Virus record (IMG/VR): IMGVR_UViG_3300007554_000022
Coordinates: 1 to 26,322 of that record
Length of the DNA: 26,322 nt
From: a virus
Reading direction: 5' to 3' (one strand)
In this document: one piece after another, positions 1-7,224 of the stretch
Numbering within the stretch: position 1 is the first letter of the stretch
How the letters are laid out: every line of letters starts with the position of its first letter
The notes under the pieces: model-generated
Told to the model about the DNA's origin: nothing
Seen by the model: only the letters and a program-made list of their open reading frames with translations
Database searches by the model: none
Program-made: the position numbers and the translations under genes

Positions 1-1
1 A

Positions 2-760
2 GAAATTGAAGAGTTTATGGGTGATGTTGAAACATTCAACATGGAACGTGCTAAAAGACGTTTTCTTAACTCATTAATTCAAGGTGCCGCATTCAAGGGT
101 GGACACATGTTTAACTTAGTATCTACAGAGTTAAATCAAATTGACCCTCGTTTGATGAATCTATACACTGTAACACAAGCGTTAATGGAACACGCATATT
201 GGTTGTACCCTGATATGGAAGGTATGGCCGGTGGAGGTGGTGGTCAAATGGGTCAAGAAGAAATTGATACTGAAACTGACCCACCAACAGTAAAGGCGAG
301 AGCAATGACTTTCCCCCTTTTAGTACACGAATTGGTTAAAGGTGTTTATGAAGTATTTGGTACTCATGGATTACCTGATGACCCAAGACAACAAGAAATG
401 GTTATGAAGGCTGAAGATACTTTACCAGCTGAGATTTGGGACTCTCGTTTAGGTCCAATCTTCTGGGAAAAATTCATGGCGGCATATCCAATGGAATTGT
501 TTGAGGATGATATGAAACACATCCAACACTACCTGTTTATGAGATTCTCCAAATTAAATGCAGAGGAATTTTTCAGAGTGGCTAAACTTATCCTTTCAGG
601 TAACCCACAAGGGAATCAATTCATTCAAAGAATGGTTGATGAAATTGTTAAAGAATTAAATGAGTACGAGGCTGAACAAGCTTACTCATCAGACGACGAT
701 GATTTAGGTGATGATGACCTTGATGATTTATTAGGTGGCTTGGGGATATCAAGAAGCTAA
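2..760 (+). CDS. Conserved-looking phage protein of unknown function, 5' end outside the window
   Basis: The reading frame is open from the first complete codon at position 2, and the first ATG is at 17, so the true start is probably upstream and the visible 252 residues are a C-terminal part. The sequence is mostly helical and soluble. A Gly/Met-rich linker follows the first quarter (about residues 75-85 from the ATG at 17), and the end is a strongly acidic tail with runs of Asp. It sits directly before the large terminase gene, 12 nt from that ATG, which is where T4 has gene 16 (small terminase). I cannot see a helix-turn-helix or the short length expected of gp16, so I do not assign that role. 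A virion or packaging-related role is inferred from position only. Confidence 0.75.
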   Translation, partial: EIEEFMGDVETFNMERAKRRFLNSLIQGAAFKGGHMFNLVSTELNQIDPRLMNLYTVTQALMEHAYWLYPDMEGMAGGGGGQMGQEEIDTETDPPTVKARAMTFPLLVHELVKGVYEVFGTHGLPDDPRQQEMVMKAEDTLPAEIWDSRLGPIFWEKFMAAYPMELFEDDMKHIQHYLFMRFSKLNAEEFFRVAKLILSGNPQGNQFIQRMVDEIVKELNEYEAEQAYSSDDDDLGDDDLDDLLGGLGISRS

Positions 761-772
761 TTAATCTAATTG

Positions 773-2542
773 ATGTCTAATTTAACAAAAGAACAAGTTT
801 TAATTGAATATGTTAAATGTCAGAAAGACGTACAATACGCCTTAAAGACCTATCTACAGACTTACGATAACACAGCGTCTCGTTACGTACCGTTAGAGTT
901 ATTCCCTGACCAATTATCATTATTACAGGATTACGAAGAGTATAACGAAAACATTGCGTTAAAATATCGTCAGGCGGGTGTATCAACCGTAACCGCAGCT
1001 TGGATATCAAGAAAATTAGTTTTTGCTAAAAAACTTAAACCAGAAAAAATTCTTATTATCGCGAATAAATTGGACACCTCTTTAGAGATGGCTAATAAAA
1101 TTCGTGCATTTGTTGGTCAATGGCCAAGTTGGACAGGTGTTGATTTTGCACCTGAAAAAAACTCTCAAAAACATTATAAGTTAACTAATGGTTGTGAGGT
1201 TAAAGCCGTTGCAACATCTAAGGATGCCTTACGTGGATTTACCCCTACGATTCTTGTATTTGACGAAGCGGCGTTTATTGAAGCCGATAGTGACTTCTGG
1301 GCGGCTTGTATGGCATCACTATCTACGGGTGGTAAGGTAATCGTTGTGTCTACACCTAACGGATACGACCCAATTTATTACGAGATTTACGACCAAGCAT
1401 TGAGGAACATGAATGACTTCAAGATTACCGAGATGTATTGGTTTAGAGACCCTCGTTACGCCAGAGATTTATATCTTGTTAAGACTGACGATATTATCCA
1501 TTATTTGTTAAACAAAGAAGAATATAGTGAAAAGGATATTATCAGTTGGGAGGAAAAACCATTTAAAGAACGTGATTACGAAGAATTAAAAGAATTAATG
1601 AATCAAGGTTACAAACCAAGTTCCACATGGTTTGAGGCAATGGTTAAGAAATTAAAATACGACAAACGTAAAGTTTCTCAGGAGTTGGAATGTAACTTCT
1701 TGGGTTCAGGTGATAACGTATTTGATTCTAAATTAATGCAAACTGTTCGTGAGAATATGATTCGTGAACCTGGTAATAAGATGATGGGCAACGCTTTATG
1801 GATATGGAAGGAACCTGTTGTTGGTCATAAGTATGTGATGGGTGTCGATGTTAGCCGTGGTGATAGTGAGGACTTTAGTTCATTCCAAATCATTGACTTT
1901 GATGAGAGGGAACAAGTCGCTGAGTTCGTTGGTAAATTACCTCCAGATACAATGGCCGAGGTTTGTTACAAATGGGCTAATATGTATTCTTGTTTTGTCG
2001 TAATTGATATCACTGGTGGTATGGGCGTCTCTACATCAAGAAAATTACAAGAAATGAATTTCAAGAACTTGTATGTGGATGGTGTGGATAGTACCAACAA
2101 ATGGAAGTATGACCCAAAAGCCGCTGAAAAGATTCCTGGTATTAACTTTAACAACAAACGTGTTCAAATCATTGCTTCTTTTGAGGAGGTGATGAGACAC
2201 GGATTTAGAATCTATAGTAGTCGTTTGTATAACGAGATGAATACTTTTGTTTATATCAACGGTAGACCTGACCACCAAAAAGGTCACCACGATGACTTAA
2301 TCATGTCAATTGCCATGGCAACTTATGTTGCCGAATCATCGTTCGCAAACTTAACCAAAGTTACCGAACACACAAAAGCTATGATTGAGTCTTGGTCGGT
2401 TAATTCAAATACACAATCACATGAAGCTATTAGTTTTAATCCTGTAATACCACACGCTCAAGAAAGGATTCGTCAATATGGGGGTCAAAATATCAGTAGA
2501 GAAGATTACCAAAGATACGGTTGGTTATTTGGTGTTAGATAA
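773..2542 (+). CDS. 17: Terminase large subunit (T4 gp17 family)
   Basis: This is the ATP-driven DNA packaging motor and headful nuclease that docks on the portal. The 589-residue product has both expected domains. The N-terminal ATPase carries a Walker A-like RQAGVST (about 66-72), a Walker B LVFDEA (about 161-166) with its catalytic Glu, and a coupling motif STPNG (about 193-197). The C-terminal RNase H-like nuclease has acidic residues at D359 (GVDVSRGD), D412 (VVIDITGG) and the HHDD stretch at 505-508. Length is close to T4 gp17 (610 aa). A TTG three bases earlier could extend the frame by one residue, but the ATG at 773 is preferred. No Shine-Dalgarno precedes it. Gene order (17, then portal) matches T4-like phages. 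Confidence 0.96.
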   Translation: MSNLTKEQVLIEYVKCQKDVQYALKTYLQTYDNTASRYVPLELFPDQLSLLQDYEEYNENIALKYRQAGVSTVTAAWISRKLVFAKKLKPEKILIIANKLDTSLEMANKIRAFVGQWPSWTGVDFAPEKNSQKHYKLTNGCEVKAVATSKDALRGFTPTILVFDEAAFIEADSDFWAACMASLSTGGKVIVVSTPNGYDPIYYEIYDQALRNMNDFKITEMYWFRDPRYARDLYLVKTDDIIHYLLNKEEYSEKDIISWEEKPFKERDYEELKELMNQGYKPSSTWFEAMVKKLKYDKRKVSQELECNFLGSGDNVFDSKLMQTVRENMIREPGNKMMGNALWIWKEPVVGHKYVMGVDVSRGDSEDFSSFQIIDFDEREQVAEFVGKLPPDTMAEVCYKWANMYSCFVVIDITGGMGVSTSRKLQEMNFKNLYVDGVDSTNKWKYDPKAAEKIPGINFNNKRVQIIASFEEVMRHGFRIYSSRLYNEMNTFVYINGRPDHQKGHHDDLIMSIAMATYVAESSFANLTKVTEHTKAMIESWSVNSNTQSHEAISFNPVIPHAQERIRQYGGQNISREDYQRYGWLFGVR

Positions 2543-2553
2543 TATTTATAAAT
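2541..2553 (+). promoter_or_regulatory. Variant copy of the GATATTTAT promoter-like motif
   Basis: AATATTTATAAAT begins just at the end of the terminase stop codon and lies 22 nt before the ATG at 2563. It matches the core TATTTATA but has AA in place of the initial GA, so it is weaker evidence than the exact copies. Confidence 0.45.
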
Positions 2554-2562
2554 AAAATTAAG

Positions 2563-2727
2563 ATGGGACTAGTACAACGTAAAAAATCAGGAAACAAATT
2601 TAATGGTTCAAAATTAAATGTTGAGGGTAAGGGTATTAGTACCGTTAAACCTGGCGGTAACAATATAATAAACAGACAAAGAGGTAGTGATAATACAGGT
2701 GAAGTCAATAGACCAACCAACTCTTAA
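2563..2727 (+). CDS. 54-aa basic small protein, unknown function
   Basis: An ATG-to-TAA frame of 54 codons fills the gap between terminase and portal. It is preceded by an A-rich leader and a variant promoter motif, and followed after 37 nt by the portal gene. The product is Gly/Asn/Lys/Arg-rich (starts MGLVQRKKSGNK), with no hydrophobic segment, no cysteines and little predicted secondary structure. I do not recognise a family. Its tight placement and its own upstream motif suggest a real late gene, possibly a small DNA- or head-associated protein. That role is inference only. Confidence 0.6.
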   Translation: MGLVQRKKSGNKFNGSKLNVEGKGISTVKPGGNNIINRQRGSDNTGEVNRPTNS

Positions 2728-2740
2728 CTATTTAATTATT

Positions 2741-2749
2741 GATATTTAG
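2741..2749 (+). promoter_or_regulatory. Putative late promoter, GATATTTA copy before portal
   Basis: GATATTTAG, same orientation as the gene, 24 nt before the portal ATG at 2765. It differs from the consensus GATATTTAT at the last base. Confidence 0.6.
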
Positions 2750-2764
2750 AATTAGATTTACTAC

Positions 2765-4597
2765 ATGGAAAATAATAATAAACAATATACTGTTTGGCAG
2801 AGGTTAACACAAGCCTTTGGTCCTAATGCGTTATTAAATCAGGACTACCCAACTTATAAATTAGATAAGAAAGAATTACTTAGAACCACGTCTAAGCAAG
2901 AGTATGAGATGGAGAAACTCCAAGCTCAACAAACTTATTACTTAGCGAACAACTGGACTAAGATTGAAAGTAATTTATATACACAAGCCGTTTATTATGA
3001 ACCAACTCGTTTGGCATCATTTTATGACTATGAATCTATGGAATATACCCCTGAGATATCTGCGGCGTTAGATATCTACGGTGAAGAATCCACAACTGCT
3101 GACCAAAATGGTTACATGTTACAGATTTATTCTGAATCAAAACGAATCAAATCAATTCTTGTTGATTTATTTAACAACGTATTAGATATTAACACCAACT
3201 TACCTATGTGGACAAGAAACACTTGTAAGTATGGTGATAACTTTGTTTACTTGAAACTCGACGCTGAGAAAGGTGTTGTAGGTTCAATGCAATTACCAAA
3301 CATAGAGATTGAACGTCTTGAAAGAGGTATGGCCGCTAAGTCAGCGAATGTTGACGAACCGAAAGAAAACAAAGGTCTACGTTTTAAATGGAAAGCCAAG
3401 GATATGGAATTTAATTCTTGGGAAATTGCTCACTTTAGATTGTTAGGTGATGATAGAAAACTTCCTTATGGTACGTCTATGTTAGAAAAGGCAAGACGTA
3501 TTTGGAAACAACTTTTATTATCTGAAGACGCGATGTTGATTTATAGAACATCAAGAGCACCTGAAAGAAGGGTTTTCAAGGTGTATGTTGGAAACATGGA
3601 CGACAAAGATGTTGAACCATATGTACAACGTGTCGCTAACAAATTCAAAAGAGACCAAGTGGTTGACTCAAAGACTGGTAATGTCGATATGAGATTTAAC
3701 CAAATGGCTGTTGACCAAGATTATTTTATCCCTGTTAGAGACCCTGCAGCACCAAGTCCGATTGACACATTACCAGGTGCACAGAACCTAGCGGAGATTG
3801 CCGACATCGAATACATCCAAAAGAAATTATTAACAGCTCTTCGTGTCCCTAAGGCGTTCTTAGGTTTTGAAGAAGTTGTTGGTGATGGTAAGAACTTATC
3901 CCTTATGGATATTCGATTTGCGAGAACAATTAATAGAATCCAAAAATCGATGATTGCCGAGTTAAACAAAATCGCAATCATTCACCTATTCTTATTAGGT
4001 TTTGAGGATGAGTTATCAAACTTTACATTAGCTTTAACAAACCCATCTACACAGGCGGATTTATTAAAGATTGATGTATGGAAAGAAAAATTATTAGCTT
4101 ATAAAGATGCTGTTACCGCAATCGAAGGTATTGCACCTGTATCTGTAACATGGGCTAAAAAACATATTTTAGGTTTCTCTGATGAAGAGATTAAACTTGA
4201 CCTACAACAACAACGTATTGAGAAAGCCGTTGGTGCTGAATTAACTAACACTGCAACAATCATTTCTCATACAGGTGTATTTGACAACATTGACAAACTT
4301 TACGGTTCTAAATCAGGTTCTACTGAGAACGCAGGAGGAGCCGGAGCACCACCACCTCCAGGTGGAGACATGGGGGGTGACTTAGGGGGTGACTTAGGGG
4401 GTGGAGCACCACCGCCGCCACCACCATCAGAAGGTGGAGGTCCTGAATTAGCTCCTGAATCAACAGAACGAGATAACTTAAATATTTTATTAGAATCTGA
4501 CGGTTTATTTGAGGAAGATTCCTTTATTGATTTATCTAAAGCAAGAAATTCTTTAGGTATTATGGAACAACAATTAAGTAAACTTCTAAAAGATTGA
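2765..4597 (+). CDS. 20: Portal vertex protein (T4 gp20 family)
   Basis: This is the dodecameric portal through which DNA is packaged and to which the neck and tail attach. The 610-residue product has the length and layout of gp20. It has an N-terminal region with a tyrosine-rich YEPTRLASFYDYESMEY segment (about 79-95), a central clip/stem region with DPAAPSPIDTLPGAQN (about 328-343), and the following IEYIQKKLLTALRVPKAFLG helix region, characteristic of the family. Residues about 520-565 form a low-complexity Gly/Pro/Asp linker encoded by a 12-bp tandem repeat, followed by a 40-residue helical tail. The linker and tail go beyond what I would expect in T4. The gene ends in TGA, which overlaps the next promoter motif. 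Confidence 0.93.
   Translation: MENNNKQYTVWQRLTQAFGPNALLNQDYPTYKLDKKELLRTTSKQEYEMEKLQAQQTYYLANNWTKIESNLYTQAVYYEPTRLASFYDYESMEYTPEISAALDIYGEESTTADQNGYMLQIYSESKRIKSILVDLFNNVLDINTNLPMWTRNTCKYGDNFVYLKLDAEKGVVGSMQLPNIEIERLERGMAAKSANVDEPKENKGLRFKWKAKDMEFNSWEIAHFRLLGDDRKLPYGTSMLEKARRIWKQLLLSEDAMLIYRTSRAPERRVFKVYVGNMDDKDVEPYVQRVANKFKRDQVVDSKTGNVDMRFNQMAVDQDYFIPVRDPAAPSPIDTLPGAQNLAEIADIEYIQKKLLTALRVPKAFLGFEEVVGDGKNLSLMDIRFARTINRIQKSMIAELNKIAIIHLFLLGFEDELSNFTLALTNPSTQADLLKIDVWKEKLLAYKDAVTAIEGIAPVSVTWAKKHILGFSDEEIKLDLQQQRIEKAVGAELTNTATIISHTGVFDNIDKLYGSKSGSTENAGGAGAPPPPGGDMGGDLGGDLGGGAPPPPPPSEGGGPELAPESTERDNLNILLESDGLFEEDSFIDLSKARNSLGIMEQQLSKLLKD
4373..4403 (+). repeat. 12-bp tandem repeat in the portal gene
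   Basis: The unit GGGGGTGACTTA occurs at 4373-4384 and 4385-4396, with a partial third copy to 4403. It encodes repeated Gly-Gly-Asp-Leu. It is flanked by two copies of GGAGCACCACC (near 4343 and 4402), which encode the proline runs. Confidence 0.85.
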
Positions 4598-4608
4598 TAT
4601 TTATTATA
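4596..4608 (+). promoter_or_regulatory. Putative late promoter overlapping the portal stop codon
   Basis: GATATTTATTATA starts on the second base of the portal TGA stop (4595-4597) and lies 21 nt before the ATG at 4617. Exact match to the core GATATTTAT. Confidence 0.7.
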
Positions 4609-4616
4609 AAAACACG

Positions 4617-5336
4617 ATGATGAACTTTGGAATTATTAAATCAAGAATAGAACACACTCTTTTAGAATCTTACAAAAAAGGTACTTTTAAAGAGGATATG
4701 AAGAACTTTAAAAAATTAGTTTTAGAGAATAAAAACATCTCTAAATTATATTACCTATACGATGATTTATCATCAAACAAAGGACTTCATTCAGAGATAG
4801 TTAATGATTACATTAATGAAAGTGTTACCATTTACGAAAACACTTTAAATAAAGTTACAGGTAACGATATTAATAAAATTCTTGGTTGGGTAGGTTCCCC
4901 AAAAATTGATAACAGCTACGAAGTTATTGATAATTTGTTCAGTACAAATATCTTAACAATCGAGAACAGAATCCAAAGTAAAAAAATCATTTCTGAAACA
5001 TTAAAGAAAAAACCTAACGTAGTTAAGGAGTCAGTAAACATTCCTTTAAGTACTATGGTTAATGTTGCAAACAAAACAATTTCTAATTACATAGATTCAT
5101 TAAACGAATCTGAAAAAGCTGAACTTACTAAATTATTATCTGAAAGTGATGATAAATTAGAGAGTGAGTTTAATGTTGTTAAAGAAAGTGTTATTGGTAA
5201 ATTAACAGAAATGAAAAATTCTGAATCTGACAAATCAACTCAATCAAGAATTGAGGAGACTTTAAATAAGGTAATTTCGGAAAAGTACGACAAATTATCG
5301 TACTTCAAATTGAAGAATCTTAACGAGAATATTTAA
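4617..5336 (+). CDS. Candidate prohead core/head protein in the gp67/gp68 slot
   Basis: 239 residues, almost entirely helical, Lys/Glu/Ser/Asn-rich, no cysteine and no membrane segment. I do not recognise a family by sequence. In T4 the genes between portal (20) and protease (21) encode the prohead core proteins gp67 and gp68, and this gene occupies that interval. The N-terminus (NFGIIKSRIEHTLLE) is a short amphipathic helix ending in L-L-E at residues 15-17, which fits the L/I-x-E cleavage rule of T4-type prohead proteases. A core-protein role is inference from position, helicity and that site. Two adjacent ATGs (4617, 4620) could serve as start. The stop TAA overlaps the stop of the reverse-strand bS21 gene in the shared TTAA. 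Confidence 0.75.
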   Translation: MMNFGIIKSRIEHTLLESYKKGTFKEDMKNFKKLVLENKNISKLYYLYDDLSSNKGLHSEIVNDYINESVTIYENTLNKVTGNDINKILGWVGSPKIDNSYEVIDNLFSTNILTIENRIQSKKIISETLKKKPNVVKESVNIPLSTMVNVANKTISNYIDSLNESEKAELTKLLSESDDKLESEFNVVKESVIGKLTEMKNSESDKSTQSRIEETLNKVISEKYDKLSYFKLKNLNENI

Positions 5337-5527
5337 TCGTTATTTGATTTAAATTTCTTTTGGACGTATTTTGCCTTCATCAGTTGTTGTCTTTTCTTAA
5401 CTGATTTCTTAACAAATTCCTTACGGTTGTTCAATTCTGAACTCTGTCTTGTCTTTATCACCTTGCTTTTATATATTTTCAAGGCTTTCTCTATACTTGT
5501 CGATTTTTCTACTTTTACAATTAACAT
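5333..5527 (-). CDS. rpsU: Ribosomal protein bS21 homologue, phage-encoded
   Basis: The 64-residue, highly basic product matches the bS21 pattern throughout. It has a short N-terminal strand MLIVKVEKS, a first helix SIEKALKIYKSK (11-22), then ELNNRKEFVKKS (31-42), then KKRQQLMKAKYVQKK (44-58). Length matches Bacteroidota bS21. bS21 sits on the 30S platform beside the anti-Shine-Dalgarno tail of 16S rRNA. In Bacteroidota ribosomes it helps sequester that tail, and from memory a Tyr near position 54 takes part. Tyr54 is present here (KAKY). It is the only reverse-strand gene inside the head cassette, convergent with the preceding gene and divergent from the next. No Shine-Dalgarno precedes its ATG, unlike what is reported for host rpsU genes in this phylum. 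Phage bS21 genes are known from metagenomic phages. Confidence 0.85.
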   Translation of the reverse strand: MLIVKVEKSTSIEKALKIYKSKVIKTRQSSELNNRKEFVKKSVKKRQQLMKAKYVQKKFKSNND

Positions 5528-5550
5528 ACTTAGTTATATTAGGTTTTTGA

Positions 5551-5580
5551 CTCTATAAGTAAATATTCGTATATTTTTAA
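5551..5580. promoter_or_regulatory. Divergent AT-rich promoter-like region with a palindrome
   Basis: Between the reverse-strand bS21 gene and the forward gene, AAATAT (5561-5566) and ATATTT (5571-5576) form an inverted pair around TCGT. Read on the minus strand the left half gives GAATATTTACTTATAG toward bS21. Read on the plus strand the right half gives GTATATTTTTAAAAAA toward 5590. Both resemble degenerate copies of the GATATTTATATAA motif. Confidence 0.4.
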
Positions 5581-5608
5581 AAAATAAACATGGAAATTAT
5601 GAGTATTA

Positions 5609-6079
5609 ATGAAAAAAGGGAAAACCTCTCACATTCATGGGTTTAATTTTGCAAAAGTTACCTATGGAACAGTTGACTCGGTTAATTTAAAGTCAATTTA
5701 TCTAAACATTCAAACTTGGGTGGAACCTATTAAAGAATGTGATAATTGGACTAGGACAGTTCTCAATATGAGCAGAGCCATAAAACACTCCGTATATGAA
5801 TCCGTTAACACAGACTTGTTTGATAACAAATTTATAGTTGATTTAGATTTACGTTCAAGTGGTATTAGTGAAGGTAAAAAATCATTTATGAATCTTGAAG
5901 TTAACTTTTATTTAATCCCCGATGATGTGGATTTTAAATCAAAAGAAATCAAAGACTCACTAAAAAGTATCACACAAAGGATTGTTGATGAGAATTTTAT
6001 AGGGAACGACTACTTTAATTTTTATTTAACTAAAAAAGGTAAAACAAAAGAAGATTCACTACAATTAGAGAATGTTTGA
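5609..6079 (+). CDS. Unknown protein in the head cassette, start uncertain
   Basis: 156 residues from the ATG at 5609, with alternating hydrophobic patterns suggesting beta structure (for example FIVDLDLRSS, MNLEVNFYLIP) and a C-terminal helical part. I do not recognise a family. An ATG at 5590 sits better placed behind the A-rich leader and promoter-like element, but it opens a different frame that ends at 5646 after 18 codons. That frame would join the long frame if the six-A run at 5612-5617 were one base shorter. The real N-terminus may therefore be MEIMSINEK followed by GKTSHIHG, through a sequencing indel, a genuine frameshift, or slippage. Otherwise translation simply begins at 5609. 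A head-related role is inferred only from its place before the protease gene. Its TGA stop overlaps the next promoter motif. Confidence 0.7.
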   Translation: MKKGKTSHIHGFNFAKVTYGTVDSVNLKSIYLNIQTWVEPIKECDNWTRTVLNMSRAIKHSVYESVNTDLFDNKFIVDLDLRSSGISEGKKSFMNLEVNFYLIPDDVDFKSKEIKDSLKSITQRIVDENFIGNDYFNFYLTKKGKTKEDSLQLENV

Positions 6080-6087
6080 TATTTATT
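6078..6087 (+). promoter_or_regulatory. Putative late promoter before the prohead protease gene
   Basis: GATATTTATT starts on the second base of the upstream TGA stop (6077-6079) and lies 25 nt before the ATG at 6103. Exact core match. Confidence 0.7.
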
Positions 6088-6102
6088 TAGAAAACATTTG
6101 AT

Positions 6103-6828
6103 ATGAGTTTAAGAATTTTAAATCCTACTGAGACTGGTAAAGGTATTTTAGTAGAATACGATGCAGGATATATATCGCCAACTGAGGAGCATAACGCAAC
6201 TCTGATTAGAGAATCTAAAGGTATGTTAGACCACTCAAAGCCGTTTGAATTTTACGCGGTTTTACAGAAGTATAACACACCAAACAGAAACGGAAGAATA
6301 TACCCTGAACGTATTCTAAAAAGAGAAGCTGAGAACTATAAAAAAATGATTGAGAAAGGAGTTGCTCTTTCAGAGTTAAACCACCCTGAATCATCGTTAA
6401 TTGACCTTGATAGAGTATCTCACGCGATTACGGAGATATGGTGGGAAGGACCTGTGTTAATGGGTAAATTAAAACTATTAACAAGTCCAGGTTTCCACGA
6501 GAGAGGTATAGTATCTACCAAAGGTGATATGGCGGCAAACTACTTAAGACAGGGGGTAACATTGGGTATCTCATCAAGAGGGGTTGGGTCACTTAAAAAA
6601 GTTGGTGAACAGAATGAAGTACAAGACGATTTTGAATTAATATGTTTTGACTTAGTATCATCACCATCAACACCAGGGGCATATTTATTCAGTCAACCTG
6701 AAGAAAGATTTAATTTTGAAGAAAACCTTGAAGAAGAACAAAAAATGAAAGTACAAAGACAAGTTGGTGAAAATGGTAACAAATCACTTGACTTAATGAA
6801 AAAGTTGAACGATTATTTAGGGTATTAA
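6103..6828 (+). CDS. 21: Prohead core protease (T4 gp21 family, serine protease)
   Basis: The T4 gp21 protease matures the prohead by cutting scaffold, core, internal and capsid proteins after L/I-x-E sites. The 241-residue product shows the family hallmarks: NRNGRIYPE (about 61-69), the catalytic-His motif ELNHPE with His94, and the nucleophile motif GISSRG with Ser157/Ser158, in a herpes-protease-like order. A conserved acidic stretch with FDLVSSPSTPGA (182-193) follows. Its own N-terminus contains L16-V17-E18, a possible self-cleavage site. It lies between the core-protein slot and the scaffold gene, as in T4. A 69-codon gene follows after 12 nt and probably shares its transcript up to the terminator near 7084. 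Confidence 0.93.
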   Translation: MSLRILNPTETGKGILVEYDAGYISPTEEHNATLIRESKGMLDHSKPFEFYAVLQKYNTPNRNGRIYPERILKREAENYKKMIEKGVALSELNHPESSLIDLDRVSHAITEIWWEGPVLMGKLKLLTSPGFHERGIVSTKGDMAANYLRQGVTLGISSRGVGSLKKVGEQNEVQDDFELICFDLVSSPSTPGAYLFSQPEERFNFEENLEEEQKMKVQRQVGENGNKSLDLMKKLNDYLGY

Positions 6829-6840
6829 AAAATTTAAATT

Positions 6841-7050
6841 ATGGACGAAAAATATTTCATTGCAAAAGTAACCACTGATTTGGTTGACGAGAACTCGGGC
6901 AAAATCAAGAAACTAAGAGAAGAGAAGTTGGTTAGAGGATACAATCCTACTGACGTTGAAGCTAAAGTAACTAAAGTTTACGAAAACTACACTCAGGATT
7001 GGAGAATCACCGCAATTGTTGAAAGTAAAATTGATGAGGTGATAGATTAA
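6841..7050 (+). CDS. 69-aa small protein, possibly DUF4494-like
   Basis: The product starts MDEKYFIAKVTTDLVDENSGK and continues with a KKLREEKLVRGYNPTDVEAKV segment. The layout is a strand, a Lys-rich turn, then a helix that begins with a Thr-Asp-x-Glu-Ala-like motif. That resembles the small DUF4494 proteins seen in Bacteroidota and their phages, but I have only a remembered pattern to rely on. The gene starts 12 nt after the protease stop, is preceded by an A-rich leader and no clear motif copy, and is followed by a strong terminator. It is therefore probably the last gene of a protease-containing transcript. Function unknown. Confidence 0.7.
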   Translation: MDEKYFIAKVTTDLVDENSGKIKKLREEKLVRGYNPTDVEAKVTKVYENYTQDWRITAIVESKIDEVID

Positions 7051-7078
7051 AATAAATTTTAATTTTCAATAATTTAAC

Positions 7079-7107
7079 TAAAAGGGGTCAATTCGACCCC
7101 TTTTTTT
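7079..7107 (+). terminator. Intrinsic terminator after the protease transcript
   Basis: Stem GGGGTC (7084-7089) pairs with GACCCC (7095-7100) around a five-base loop. It is extended by A-T pairs and followed by a seven-T run at 7101-7107. Confidence 0.9.
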
Positions 7108-7124
7108 ATTTTTTGCTATTTGGG

Positions 7125-7136
7125 TAATATTTATAT
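7125..7136 (+). promoter_or_regulatory. Upstream promoter-like motif copy before the scaffold gene
   Basis: TAATATTTATAT shares TATTTATA with the consensus but lacks the initial G. It lies just after the terminator and about 98 nt before the scaffold ATG, so a transcript from here would carry the inverted repeat at 7148-7191. Confidence 0.4.
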
Positions 7137-7147
7137 GTAAATAAAAA

Positions 7148-7191
7148 CCCGTTATCAAATCAGTTAAAATTAAAACTTTTTTGATAATGGG
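7148..7191 (+). repeat. Inverted repeat (12-bp arms) upstream of the scaffold gene
   Basis: CCCGTTATCAAA (7148-7159) is complementary, with one G-T wobble, to TTTGATAATGGG (7180-7191), around a 20-base AT-rich loop. It lies between two copies of the promoter-like motif and touches the second one. In RNA it would form a stable leader hairpin; in DNA it could be an operator-like site. Confidence 0.7.
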
Positions 7192-7192
7192 A

Positions 7193-7205
7193 GATATTTA
7201 TATAA
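7193..7205 (+). promoter_or_regulatory. Putative late promoter before the scaffold/capsid genes
   Basis: GATATTTATATAA, the full consensus, 32 nt before the scaffold ATG at 7225. It is likely to drive scaffold and major capsid protein together, because no motif copy lies between those two genes. Confidence 0.75.
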
Positions 7206-7224
7206 CAAAAACAATAAAAAACGC

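Noticed and set aside
2-760. Small terminase subunit (gp16) from position before the large terminase
   Set aside because: The product is too long, open at the left edge, and shows no helix-turn-helix; position alone is not enough.
770-772. TTG as start of the terminase gene, with TTG or GTG starts for three other genes (15675, 19801, 23692)
   Set aside because: In each case an in-frame ATG lies just downstream with a suitable A-rich leader or at a tight gene junction, so the ATG was chosen.
7148-7191. Inverted repeat as a second transcription terminator
   Set aside because: No T-run follows the 3' arm; the promoter motif follows directly instead. The true terminator is at 7084-7107.
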